Shown piece after piece: positions 1 to 7,835 of a DNA stretch of 64,000 nucleotides. The translations under genes were made by a program, and so were the position numbers. The number at the start of each line of letters is the position of its first letter. Position 1 is the stretch's first letter. The stretch is from Sediminicola luteus (lineage in GTDB: Bacteria; Bacteroidota; Bacteroidia; Flavobacteriales; Flavobacteriaceae), in assembly GCF_002514735.1 (NCBI RefSeq), contig NZ_NBWU01000005.1:1-64000 (forward strand), given 5' to 3'. The notes below the pieces were generated by a model, which was not told the origin of the DNA, did no database searches, and was given only the letters and a program-made list of their open reading frames with translations.

Positions 1-2
1 AT

Positions 3-686
3 GTAGAGCAGGAAGCCTGTCCGATGAACTCCGGTCTAGCGGTATTACCGCGAGATCAAGAGGTAGGTTACCAACCAGGTACGGAAATAGAGGCCTGTAT
101 TGGCGACGACTTCCATATTTGGATGTATATGCAGTTGGAGGCCTTGGGCGATCCAAGTGCGGAGGACTACTCACAATGGATGTTTACCTTCACCTTACCG
201 AACGGACAAGAGGTGGTACAGGCTGATCCCGAGAATGTACAGAACAACCTCTACTGTAAGGAGAATATAGACCAGACCGATTTTGGAACCTATAAGATCA
301 GTTGGAAGACCCCTGAGGGTTGTACCGGGGAGAGTTCGGTTACCTTAACCCTTTCTGGCGACTGCGAATCGGGCAAGAACGCCAGTGCCACCGGAGCTAC
401 GAGTCTGTATCCGAACCCAGCCAGATCTAACAGTGTGGTGACCTTGAGTTTGAATACCCCATCGAAGGGTAGCCAAACCGGAAAAGGGTTGACATCTGGA
501 GGTGAAAAGGTATGGTTGAGTATCTATAGTATCGAAGGCCGTATGGTAAGTCCGGCCCGATCCTATCAAGTGTACCAAGGCGAGAGCGATGTACAGTTCA
601 ACACCCGAAACCTAGCTCCGGGCAAATATATTGTCAGGGTCATAGGCAACGGCTGGATTGACAGTAAGCATTTGATCGTCCGATAA
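3..686 (+). CDS. C-terminal part of a T9SS-secreted protein (5' end outside window)
   Basis: The frame is open to the left edge, so this is the 3' end of a longer gene; the ATG at 24 is probably internal. The last ~90 residues form a type A Por-secretion-system sorting domain: a YPNPA motif, a IYSIEGR strand, NLAPGKY, and an end in HLIVR. Family knowledge says such tails route a protein through the outer membrane by the type IX system and are then cleaved. The visible upstream part has several cysteines and looks like an Ig-like or PKD-like module (TLPNGQ, ISWKTPEGC). The catalytic or binding domain, if any, is outside the window, so the function cannot be named. Confidence 0.85.
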   Translation, partial: VEQEACPMNSGLAVLPRDQEVGYQPGTEIEACIGDDFHIWMYMQLEALGDPSAEDYSQWMFTFTLPNGQEVVQADPENVQNNLYCKENIDQTDFGTYKISWKTPEGCTGESSVTLTLSGDCESGKNASATGATSLYPNPARSNSVVTLSLNTPSKGSQTGKGLTSGGEKVWLSIYSIEGRMVSPARSYQVYQGESDVQFNTRNLAPGKYIVRVIGNGWIDSKHLIVR

Positions 687-719
687 GGGACTATTAGGTT
701 AACACCTAAATAATATTTA

Positions 720-753
720 GCCGCTCGGAAAGCCATTCCGGGCGGCTTTTTTT
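720..753 (+). terminator. rho-independent terminator after the T9SS protein gene
   Basis: An 11-bp near-perfect inverted repeat (GCCGCTCGGAA / TTCCGGGCGGC) with a 5-nt loop is followed by seven T. It lies 34 bp after the stop codon at 686. Confidence 0.85.
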
Positions 754-995
754 ATAATTCATTCCTTCTTGATGATTTGTTGTAAAAGTTTTAGGCTTTT
801 TGAAAAGACTATAGATAAGGTAAATATTATGGGCAATGGAAGCTTCATATAAAAGCCATCCTGTATATAAAAAAGAATAAATAAAAGGATGGACGAACTC
901 CCGAATAGGATGTTTCCTAAAAACAAGTAAGCTACTAATAGGTTTTTATAAAGACTTAGTTAAGTATTGACCCCTAAAGTTGTTGCAGTAATGAA
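754..995. other. intergenic stretch, possible decayed membrane ORF on the minus strand
   Basis: No convincing gene. On the minus strand one frame stays open for about 80 codons (roughly 960 down to 710) and encodes a strongly hydrophobic stretch followed by a basic tail. It has no ATG at its beginning and runs into the terminator, so I treat it as a possible gene remnant or chance. Confidence 0.3.
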
Positions 996-1649
996 TTATT
1001 CCTTTACTACTACCATATTGGCAATGGCTCCTTCTGAAAGGTTCCACTTATTGGAATAGATAAGTTGCCCTTTATCGTCGTACACATCTATTTGTGCCGT
1101 GTTGGGCGAAGAGCTTCCTTCGTTAAGGGCCTCAAAGGTAATATGGTTAAAGCCAGGGTTTAATTCAATATTGACCCCTTTAAAAGCAGCGGTCAACATC
1201 ATGTTATGGTCAACTACGTGGCCGTTGGCCGAAATTTTCACCCGATCGCCATCTACATACTCGTGATCCCTACAAACTACACCCACGAATTTGCCGCTAC
1301 TTTTTACTTCTCCTAAATAAGAGTCGCCAAAATATCGGGCTTGCCCCTTAAACTTTTCTTCTACACCCAATCGCGGGTTTATCTTCATATCTTTCCCTGG
1401 GTTTACCAATTCTCTTTCAGGTAACATCTTAATGGGATTCTTAAGCATGTCTTCTAAATTAAAGGGAGAATCTACGTTACTATCTTCTGTAGAAAGGGAA
1501 AGATTAGTTGAACCTAATGAGGTATTCGGATTATTATCCGGCAAACTTTTATTGGCTTCGATTTTTAAGGGTACCAAGCCACCATCGGTTTGGGCATGGA
1601 CTCCCATTACCGTGGCCAAAGTTGTAAGACCGAACCAAAATGCCTTCAT
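996..1649 (-). CDS. small exported protein of unknown function
   Basis: A 217-residue protein with a clear signal peptide (MKAFWFGLTTLATVMGVHAQ, cleavage after HAQ), so it is exported to the periplasm or beyond. The middle is low-complexity, rich in N, S and L. The C-terminal half, from about residue 95, is better ordered: it starts near YFGDSYLGE, contains VCRDHEYVDGDRVKI, and ends in beta-strand-like segments (FNHITFEALNEG, AQIDVYDDKGQLIYSN). This looks like a beta-sandwich with an exposed acidic DGD loop. I do not recognise the family. It is a single gene with its own surroundings, and the start is set by the signal peptide. Confidence 0.8.
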   Translation of the reverse strand: MKAFWFGLTTLATVMGVHAQTDGGLVPLKIEANKSLPDNNPNTSLGSTNLSLSTEDSNVDSPFNLEDMLKNPIKMLPERELVNPGKDMKINPRLGVEEKFKGQARYFGDSYLGEVKSSGKFVGVVCRDHEYVDGDRVKISANGHVVDHNMMLTAAFKGVNIELNPGFNHITFEALNEGSSSPNTAQIDVYDDKGQLIYSNKWNLSEGAIANMVVVKE

Positions 1650-1939
1650 AATTCGAATGGTTTACGCGATAAAATTAACCAAAAATGATGCCGAGTATTG
1701 TCCCTAGGCTGTTAAATTGATGGTAAATATAGATGGGTGTTTGCGGTAAGTGGCAATTTTTCAAAGGGTTAGGAGTGCCGTTTGCTGGTCGAAAGCATGA
1801 CTTTTGTCATGGTTTTCATGGAGTGTGATCTGTACTTTAATGGTCGGAAATAAAGATAAAAAGCAAACTATTTATTGTCGGTTTACCGGCAAAGCCTTCC
1901 GCCTCGCGGAGACCTATAACAAACTATAAATTAAGAGTC

Positions 1940-2674
1940 ATGAAACCTAAAAAGAATCCCAATGTAGATTTGAACAGAAATAGTGGCCTCTATTTCGTAA
2001 TCGGTTTAACCCTCGTTTTGTTTTTGACTTGGAGGGCCCTAGAACTTAAGACTTATGACAAAGAAATCGTAGTAGAAAATGTACTCGATGCCGAAGATGT
2101 CACGATTGAAGAAGTGCCTATTACACAGACCATTAAGACCCCGCCGCCACCGCCGCCGGTCGCTGCCCCTCAAGTCATTGAAATCGTTGAAGATTTAGAG
2201 GATATAGAGGAGACGGTCATTGAAAGTACCGAAGCTGATCAAGACGCTGTAGTAAGCGATGTAGTGGTAGATGTAGATGATGTAGAGGTGGGTGAGTCTT
2301 TTGAAGAAATAAGCGTGCCTTTTTCCATAATTGAAGATGTTCCCATTTTTCCAGGGTGTGAAAAAGGGGATAACGAAGCCAAAAGAGCTTGTTTCAAAAA
2401 GAAAATTCAAGAACATATTGCCAAGAACTTTGAATATCCTGGCATGGCTAAGGAATTAGGGATACAGGGTAGGGTATTCGTACTCTTCACCATAAACTCA
2501 CAAGGCCATGTTAGTGGTGTTAAAAGTAGAGGGCCAGATAAATTACTGACCAAAGAAGCTGAACGAATTATTGGATTGTTACCTAAAATGAAGCCTGGTA
2601 AACAACGTGGAAGACCGGTAAAAGTACCTTATTCCATTCCAATTACCTTTAAACTGAAAAAGGGCAGAATTTAA
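1940..2674 (+). CDS. tonB: energy transducer TonB
   Basis: A TonB-type protein of 244 residues. It spans the inner membrane once near residues 17-34 (YFVIGLTLVLFLTW). It then has an acidic periplasmic linker with a proline run (TPPPPPP, ~68-75) and more acidic repeats rich in V, D and E. The C-terminal TonB domain lies at ~155-240 (YPGMAKELGIQGRVFV ... VPYSIPITFKLKK). Such proteins carry the proton-motive energy harvested by ExbB/ExbD to TonB-dependent outer membrane receptors; an exbB-exbD cluster lies at 50.9-53.3 kb. A conserved-looking PIFPGCEKG segment at ~138-146 precedes the domain, as in many Bacteroidetes TonB proteins. It is monocistronic as far as can be seen. Confidence 0.92.
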   Translation: MKPKKNPNVDLNRNSGLYFVIGLTLVLFLTWRALELKTYDKEIVVENVLDAEDVTIEEVPITQTIKTPPPPPPVAAPQVIEIVEDLEDIEETVIESTEADQDAVVSDVVVDVDDVEVGESFEEISVPFSIIEDVPIFPGCEKGDNEAKRACFKKKIQEHIAKNFEYPGMAKELGIQGRVFVLFTINSQGHVSGVKSRGPDKLLTKEAERIIGLLPKMKPGKQRGRPVKVPYSIPITFKLKKGRI

Positions 2675-2684
2675 GCCAACTAAA

Positions 2685-3581
2685 CTAGCCCAGACGGTAA
2701 TCCTGCAAAGGTTGCGGACCTTCTAAAATGGTTCGAGACACTTGCAGGGTTCCGTCTTTTTTTGTGGTTACATGCCATTTGATCAAAGTTATTTCTCCCG
2801 ATTCGATTTCAATACCCGTAATACTTCTGGGGTGTACACAACTTCCGTCATTAAAAAACGGAATCTCGCCCGGTTCCGGAAAACGTGGCCTGTGGGTGTG
2901 GCCAACAACCGTTAACAACATATTATTGGCCAAGATCCATTTTTTCAATCTTTTCTCTACTTTAATCAATTCCCGGTAGTTTTTAGCCGGAGAAGTGGGG
3001 TCTGCAATTCCTACGATTTGCAGGGGTTTCCAAAGTATGCGTACCAAAAAACGTCCCCAGCGCCAAAACTCATAGTTCCACCAATCGGCTTGGTGCCCAT
3101 GCAAAAGAAAAACTTCTTGTCCATGATCTTCATGTTTCAGCACTAAGGCTTCATGGTAGGTCAAACGTTCCATAAGGGGTTTGTCTTTCCCATCAATGGG
3201 TTCAAAAAAGGAAGACAAGTGTTTTTCTACAATCTTGGGGTTTTTATATACCATGTCGTGATTGCCCCAAATCATGTGTAAACGCCCGTTTTGGTGAAAC
3301 TTACGCAAGAGCATGAACACATTCTTGTGGGCCTCGAAAATGGCCTTGAAATTTAGGTTCTCCCAGAGTTCGTTGCCATCGCCTAATTCGAAATAGGTAA
3401 ATCCTTGGTCGTAATAATGGCTAAGGGCATGGAAATAAATATTTCTGTTATTCGCAAAATCGTCGGCGAAACTGTTGTCCCCCCTGTGGCAATCGCTAAA
3501 GAGAACGATTTTACTCGAATCGTTGAATGCAATACGTTGGGCATGGGTATAGGCATTTGTCAGGCGCTTCCGAGACGACAT
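2685..3581 (-). CDS. calcineurin-like metallophosphoesterase
   Basis: A 298-residue cytoplasmic protein with the full metallophosphoesterase motif set: FSDCHRG (DxH) near residue 29, ELGDGNE near 67, WGNHDM near 106, LLHGHQ near 160 and VVGHTHRPRF near 226. The set resembles LpxH-like and related UDP-diacylglucosamine pyrophosphatases, but the DCHRGDNSFADDF opening differs from classical LpxH, so I leave the substrate open. It is convergent with tonB, with only 10 bp between the two stop codons. Confidence 0.85.
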   Translation of the reverse strand: MSSRKRLTNAYTHAQRIAFNDSSKIVLFSDCHRGDNSFADDFANNRNIYFHALSHYYDQGFTYFELGDGNELWENLNFKAIFEAHKNVFMLLRKFHQNGRLHMIWGNHDMVYKNPKIVEKHLSSFFEPIDGKDKPLMERLTYHEALVLKHEDHGQEVFLLHGHQADWWNYEFWRWGRFLVRILWKPLQIVGIADPTSPAKNYRELIKVEKRLKKWILANNMLLTVVGHTHRPRFPEPGEIPFFNDGSCVHPRSITGIEIESGEITLIKWHVTTKKDGTLQVSRTILEGPQPLQDYRLG

Positions 3582-3686
3582 ATTGTTTTTGCCTTAAAGC
3601 TACAAAACCCATGCTAATGGAGGGGCAAATGGTCGGATCTTTTCGCCTACTGTAGCCTAAGTCACCTAAACCCTTGGCTTTTTTTG

Positions 3687-3694
3687 TAATTTTG
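3687..3694 (+). promoter_or_regulatory. Bacteroidetes-type -7 box (TAnnTTTG) for the GAF protein gene
   Basis: TAATTTTG matches the Bacteroidetes consensus and lies 25 bp before the ATG at 3720. No clear -33 TTG is seen at the ideal distance. Confidence 0.45.
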
Positions 3695-3719
3695 TCCTTT
3701 CGGTTAAGACTATTGATAT

Positions 3720-6104
3720 ATGCATAAACTATCGGCACACGAGAGTCCCATGATATGTTCCATAAGTTTTCACAAACTTTTGGAGCAATACGATGTTATG
3801 GCCCAAAGCGAGACCCCTGGTTTGGCCGAAAGAGCGAAACGGATTTTAAAGTCCCAAGAACCATATCCCTTTTTTAGGGATGGGTTTACCGATGTTTCCC
3901 TTTTGGAAAAACATGAAGATGTTGTAAAATTGATGTTGCAGGATTGTTTTTCCGAAGTCTTGACACATAACGAAATTAAAGCGGCGTCAATTCCGTTCAA
4001 CGATTTTGTTTTTAACCGTTCAAAACGGTTTGAAAAAATATTGGAGCATGCAGGTTCAGATTTTGAATTGAAGATCAGAAACATGCCCGACCATATGCAC
4101 TATCTGATAGCGGCCACCGTTATCTTGAAGGCGCATTATGGGGCCAAGGCCGATTTTAAACGACCCTTGTTTTTCGATATACCCGATGCCAATGGGGTTA
4201 TGCGGCACTATCGGATCATGTACAATGCCGATTTTATGGAGATGATCCCCACCGATAAGGCCAAAGATCTTTCCGAAATCGATATTCAGGAACTGTTGGA
4301 GAATTACGACGATCTGGCCTTATGGCAAGAAAAAATTCCGCCCAATAGTTTTATAGCAAAAGGTTTCGTAATCTGTAATATGTTCGATGTTACTGCAGAT
4401 CATGCCATTTCCGAGATCAAATCAAAATTGATTTCGAATTCAGAAAAGAACAGCAGCGATGATCATGTAGAGGATATGAACCGTGTGTTCCGCTCTTTTT
4501 TCGAGTTGCCCGACCTACAAGTGGGTTATATTCTGTATAACTACGAAGAACAGGCGTTCGAAAAAGTGGGCATGGGAAAAAAGAAAAGCATGCAGAGCTT
4601 TTTAATGGCTACCGATGAACGCATGGATTGCCAAGATTCCTTTTGCCAACATTCCCGCAAGAAACTTCTTGAGAATGGAGAGTATTTCGTTATCAGTAAC
4701 TTAGATTTGGTGCCGGACCCCAATCCGTTTCCGATTTATGATAATTTACGGTCTAAAGGGGTAAAAAGTGCCATAATGGCCCCCATAAGCGGTGAAGACG
4801 GGCAACTGTTAGGTCTTATGGAATTGGTGTCCAAAGAACCCAATGCCTTAAATTCGGTAAATGCCCAGAAATTGAACGATATTATGCCGTTTATCATCTC
4901 AACGGTACAACGTTCTATAATCGAAGAAGAAAATTTAATCGATGCCGTAATCCAACACGAATGTACCTCGGTACACCCCTCAGTGCATTGGAAGTTTAAA
5001 AAGGAGGCCAAAAGGTTTATCATGAGCCAACTCGATGGCGATGAACCCCAGTTTTCCGAAATGGTTTTTGAAAATGTTTATCCGCTTTACGGTCAGATAG
5101 ACATTAAGGATTCATCCAAATTACGAAATGCAGGGATCCAAAAAGATTTGATCATTCAACTTACCGAAATAGGTTCGGTACTCAGAAAGGTGTGGGACGA
5201 AACCCAATTGCCTGTGTACGAAGAATTGTTGTATCGGGTCTTTAACCATATCGAAGAAATTAAGGAAGTGCTGTATACCAGTAGTGAACAGACCATTTTC
5301 GACTTTATTACCGATGAGGTGAATCCGGTACTTGACTATCTAAAGAAAGATAATTCTAATTTCAGGGATCTAATTGTTGACTATGAGTCGCATATTGATA
5401 CCACTACAGGTATGTACTATGATCATAGACGTAATTACGACGAAAGTGTAACTATGATCAACATGAAAATGGCCGGCATCATGGACAAACGCCAGGTGGC
5501 TGCCCAAGAAATGTTCCCACATTATTTTGAACGCTATAAAACCGATGGGGTAGAACACAATATGTTCATTGGGGCTTCAATTTCGCAATCAAAAGCCTTT
5601 AATCCGTTGTTTTTGAACAACCTACGATTATGGCAACTACAGGTAATGTGCGAAATGGAAAATGCCCACTACAACCTGAAGAACCAGTTGGCCGTACCAC
5701 TAGATGTAGCTTCGTTGATATTGGTCTATAGTACCCCGCTTTCCATTCGATTCCGTATGGATGAAAAACAATTCGATGTAGATGGCACCTATAATGCACG
5801 CTACGAGGTAATAAAAAAGCGCATCGATAAATCGTATATAAAGGGTACGAACGAACGCCTGACCCAAAAAGGTAAGCTTTCCATAGTATATTCCCAAAAG
5901 AAAGACGAAACCGAATACTTGCGCTACATCCGATTTTTAATGGCCAAAGGCTATTTTACCAACCAGGTAGAGATATTGGAATTAGACGGCTTACAAGGGG
6001 TATCGGGTCTTAAGGCCATTCGGGTAGAGATTTTGTACAAGACCGACAAGGATTCTGAAAAAACCTATACATACGAAGACCTTATGAAGGCCTTGGAAGA
6101 ATAG
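3720..6104 (+). CDS. large GAF-domain protein of unknown function
   Basis: A 794-residue soluble protein with no signal peptide or obvious membrane segment. The middle (~residues 250-400) looks like a GAF domain, a small-molecule sensor fold: SFLMATDERMDC, YFVISNLDL, VKSAIMAPIS, GQLLGLMELVS. The N-terminal ~240 and C-terminal ~380 residues are mostly helical and have no motif I can name. There is no kinase, cyclase or output domain of a standard kind, so it may act as a scaffold or sensor. The start could also be the ATG at 3750. Long GAF proteins of this type are common in Flavobacteriia, but their role is unknown to me. Confidence 0.8.
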   Translation: MHKLSAHESPMICSISFHKLLEQYDVMAQSETPGLAERAKRILKSQEPYPFFRDGFTDVSLLEKHEDVVKLMLQDCFSEVLTHNEIKAASIPFNDFVFNRSKRFEKILEHAGSDFELKIRNMPDHMHYLIAATVILKAHYGAKADFKRPLFFDIPDANGVMRHYRIMYNADFMEMIPTDKAKDLSEIDIQELLENYDDLALWQEKIPPNSFIAKGFVICNMFDVTADHAISEIKSKLISNSEKNSSDDHVEDMNRVFRSFFELPDLQVGYILYNYEEQAFEKVGMGKKKSMQSFLMATDERMDCQDSFCQHSRKKLLENGEYFVISNLDLVPDPNPFPIYDNLRSKGVKSAIMAPISGEDGQLLGLMELVSKEPNALNSVNAQKLNDIMPFIISTVQRSIIEEENLIDAVIQHECTSVHPSVHWKFKKEAKRFIMSQLDGDEPQFSEMVFENVYPLYGQIDIKDSSKLRNAGIQKDLIIQLTEIGSVLRKVWDETQLPVYEELLYRVFNHIEEIKEVLYTSSEQTIFDFITDEVNPVLDYLKKDNSNFRDLIVDYESHIDTTTGMYYDHRRNYDESVTMINMKMAGIMDKRQVAAQEMFPHYFERYKTDGVEHNMFIGASISQSKAFNPLFLNNLRLWQLQVMCEMENAHYNLKNQLAVPLDVASLILVYSTPLSIRFRMDEKQFDVDGTYNARYEVIKKRIDKSYIKGTNERLTQKGKLSIVYSQKKDETEYLRYIRFLMAKGYFTNQVEILELDGLQGVSGLKAIRVEILYKTDKDSEKTYTYEDLMKALEE

Positions 6105-6179
6105 CGAAGTTTCAATTGGAAATATCCTTTTTTGTCTCTGTCAATATCCTAATCTTGAAATATTGTGTAAACCAATCCA

Positions 6180-6557
6180 TTACCCTACCCGCCAAGGTGG
6201 GTTTTTCCTGTTTACGCCCCCATAGAAGAGAATGAGTTTATTGCCGTCGGGATCACGTAATCGTGCTTCGCGCCAAAGCCAACGCCTATCTTCGGGTGCT
6301 TCGTCAAAAACGATACCTTTTGCCTTTAATTCGGCCACCATTTCATCTAGACGATCACTTTCAAAATAGACCGAAATGCCCTCCCCTTGGGGTAATTCAT
6401 CTACCAAATGAATGGAAAAAGTAGCATCGCCCTCGGGCAGTTCAAAGCGGGCGTAATGGGGTGGGGCATCTACGATTAATTTCAGTCCCAGCTGCTTATA
6501 AAAAGGCACCGAAACCTTTAGGTCTTTGGAGGGTACCGTAATCTGATTGAGGTTCAT
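6180..6557 (-). CDS. VOC-family (glyoxalase/bleomycin-resistance-like) protein
   Basis: A single-domain protein of 125 residues. It shows the VOC pattern: NQITVPSKDLKVSVPFYKQLG at the N-terminus, a FSIHLVDE segment, and LRDPDGNKLILFYGG near the C-terminus, which carries the usual DPDGN turn. The substrate cannot be told. It lies 33 bp downstream of the HD-PycTM gene on the same strand and may be co-transcribed with it. Confidence 0.85.
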   Translation of the reverse strand: MNLNQITVPSKDLKVSVPFYKQLGLKLIVDAPPHYARFELPEGDATFSIHLVDELPQGEGISVYFESDRLDEMVAELKAKGIVFDEAPEDRRWLWREARLRDPDGNKLILFYGGVNRKNPPWRVG

Positions 6558-6590
6558 AGAAAGTTCTTTGATATGATGGTAAATGCAGGT

Positions 6591-7802
6591 TTACGGCTGT
6601 ACAATGGGATTGGCCTCGGGCCCTGCCAGCTGAAAAGCCACGACAAAACTGACCAAGGACAGAATAATGCCGATCATAAAAATGGTATAGGTAACGCGTA
6701 GGATCTTGTATTTCCGATCCAAGACCTTGCCCAGAAAATATAGATCCATGGTAAGGGACGAATACACATATTCCTTGTCTTGGGCCAATTCGTTCATGGC
6801 CCACTGGTAATCGTCTAAAGGCATTTTATGAAAATTACCGAAAAACAAAAGGTTCACTTTTTTATCGGCTACATCTTTTTTGGTGAACTTACCTTGGGTT
6901 ACATTGGGCCGGGTGGCAATTATGGAGAGTACCATGGAGACCAAGGCGAACGAAATATAGATTATGGTCGGGGTAATCAAATAAGCGTTGCTGGGGTTGT
7001 CCAGTTTCGGCAACATATTGGCCAATACCAAAGAAATGATCAAGGCGTTTACCGAGAGTAGAATATTGGCTTTTGAGTCGGCAATATCACTTAATTTCAA
7101 ATGGTTGCGCATGGTAACCCGGTACATGGTCTGTACCCCACGATCTGGGCTATCGCTCTTATATTTGGCTTTTAGGGCTTCCTTTTTGGCGATTTCCTTT
7201 TCGGCCCTTTGGGCCTTTTCGGTTTTTTCGTGCTCCATGATTCTTATATTGGCCTCCTTTTGGGGTTGCCATACTTGCTGGGCGTAATCTGTATAGAAGG
7301 TGTGCTCCTTTAGGGTTTTAATATTGAGGTTGCGCCATTTCTTTTTACTGTAATCGGCCTGACCCAAAACGGCCAATTCCTTCCGCAGTATTTCAGAGGT
7401 TTCAAAGAAATTATCCTTGCCAAAATGCGAGGTATCGGCATCTTTGATCAATTCCTCATCAAAATCAACTGGGCTATGGTCCATACGGGTGGCCAAAATC
7501 AATTTTTTAACCCTAGCTATAGCGTCAACATCCAAACCTTCAGCGGTTAAATAGGCTTCGGCTATTTCGCAACCTAAGGCTTCATGGTTCTCCTTGCTTT
7601 TTAAATAGCCGGTGTCATGGAACCAAGCTGCCAATAAAAATGGGGTTTCCTTATCCTGTAGACCATAGTGGTCAATCAAATCTTTAGTATTTTTAACAAC
7701 CCTTTGGGTATGGCGGAGGTTGTGATACAGAAAATCGGGATCGAGTTCTTGGGTCAATAATTCCGTAACATGTTGTTTAGCTTTTTCTATAAGTTCCGAC
7801 AT
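6591..7802 (-). CDS. HD-domain phosphohydrolase fused to a PycTM (DUF5706) membrane module
   Basis: A 403-residue protein in two parts. Residues ~10-180 are an HD domain: YHNLRHTQRV with H31, AAWFHDTGY with H62-D63, and IKDADTSHFG with D121, so the metal ligands are present. After a charged helical linker (~183-220) comes a membrane module: LKLSDIADSKANILLS at ~235-250, then transmembrane helices near 245-264, 276-297 and 371-392, with the SIIATRP motif. This second part matches the DUF5706/PycTM family known from Pycsar anti-phage effectors, where a cyclic nucleotide triggers membrane damage. No pyrimidine cyclase lies beside it, so a housekeeping role in nucleotide signalling is equally possible. 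It is divergent from the phosphoesterase-barrel gene, with 33 bp between the start codons. Confidence 0.85.
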   Translation of the reverse strand: MSELIEKAKQHVTELLTQELDPDFLYHNLRHTQRVVKNTKDLIDHYGLQDKETPFLLAAWFHDTGYLKSKENHEALGCEIAEAYLTAEGLDVDAIARVKKLILATRMDHSPVDFDEELIKDADTSHFGKDNFFETSEILRKELAVLGQADYSKKKWRNLNIKTLKEHTFYTDYAQQVWQPQKEANIRIMEHEKTEKAQRAEKEIAKKEALKAKYKSDSPDRGVQTMYRVTMRNHLKLSDIADSKANILLSVNALIISLVLANMLPKLDNPSNAYLITPTIIYISFALVSMVLSIIATRPNVTQGKFTKKDVADKKVNLLFFGNFHKMPLDDYQWAMNELAQDKEYVYSSLTMDLYFLGKVLDRKYKILRVTYTIFMIGIILSLVSFVVAFQLAGPEANPIVQP

Positions 7803-7807
7803 AAGGA

Positions 7808-7815
7808 TAGGTTTA
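7808..7815 (+). promoter_or_regulatory. putative -7 box in the 33-bp divergent intergenic region
   Basis: TAGGTTTA resembles TAnnTTTG and lies 20 bp before the ATG at 7836. If it is used, the -33 region sits inside the N-terminal codons of the divergent HD-PycTM gene. Confidence 0.3.
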
Positions 7816-7835
7816 GCCTTGTTATTGACAAAATT

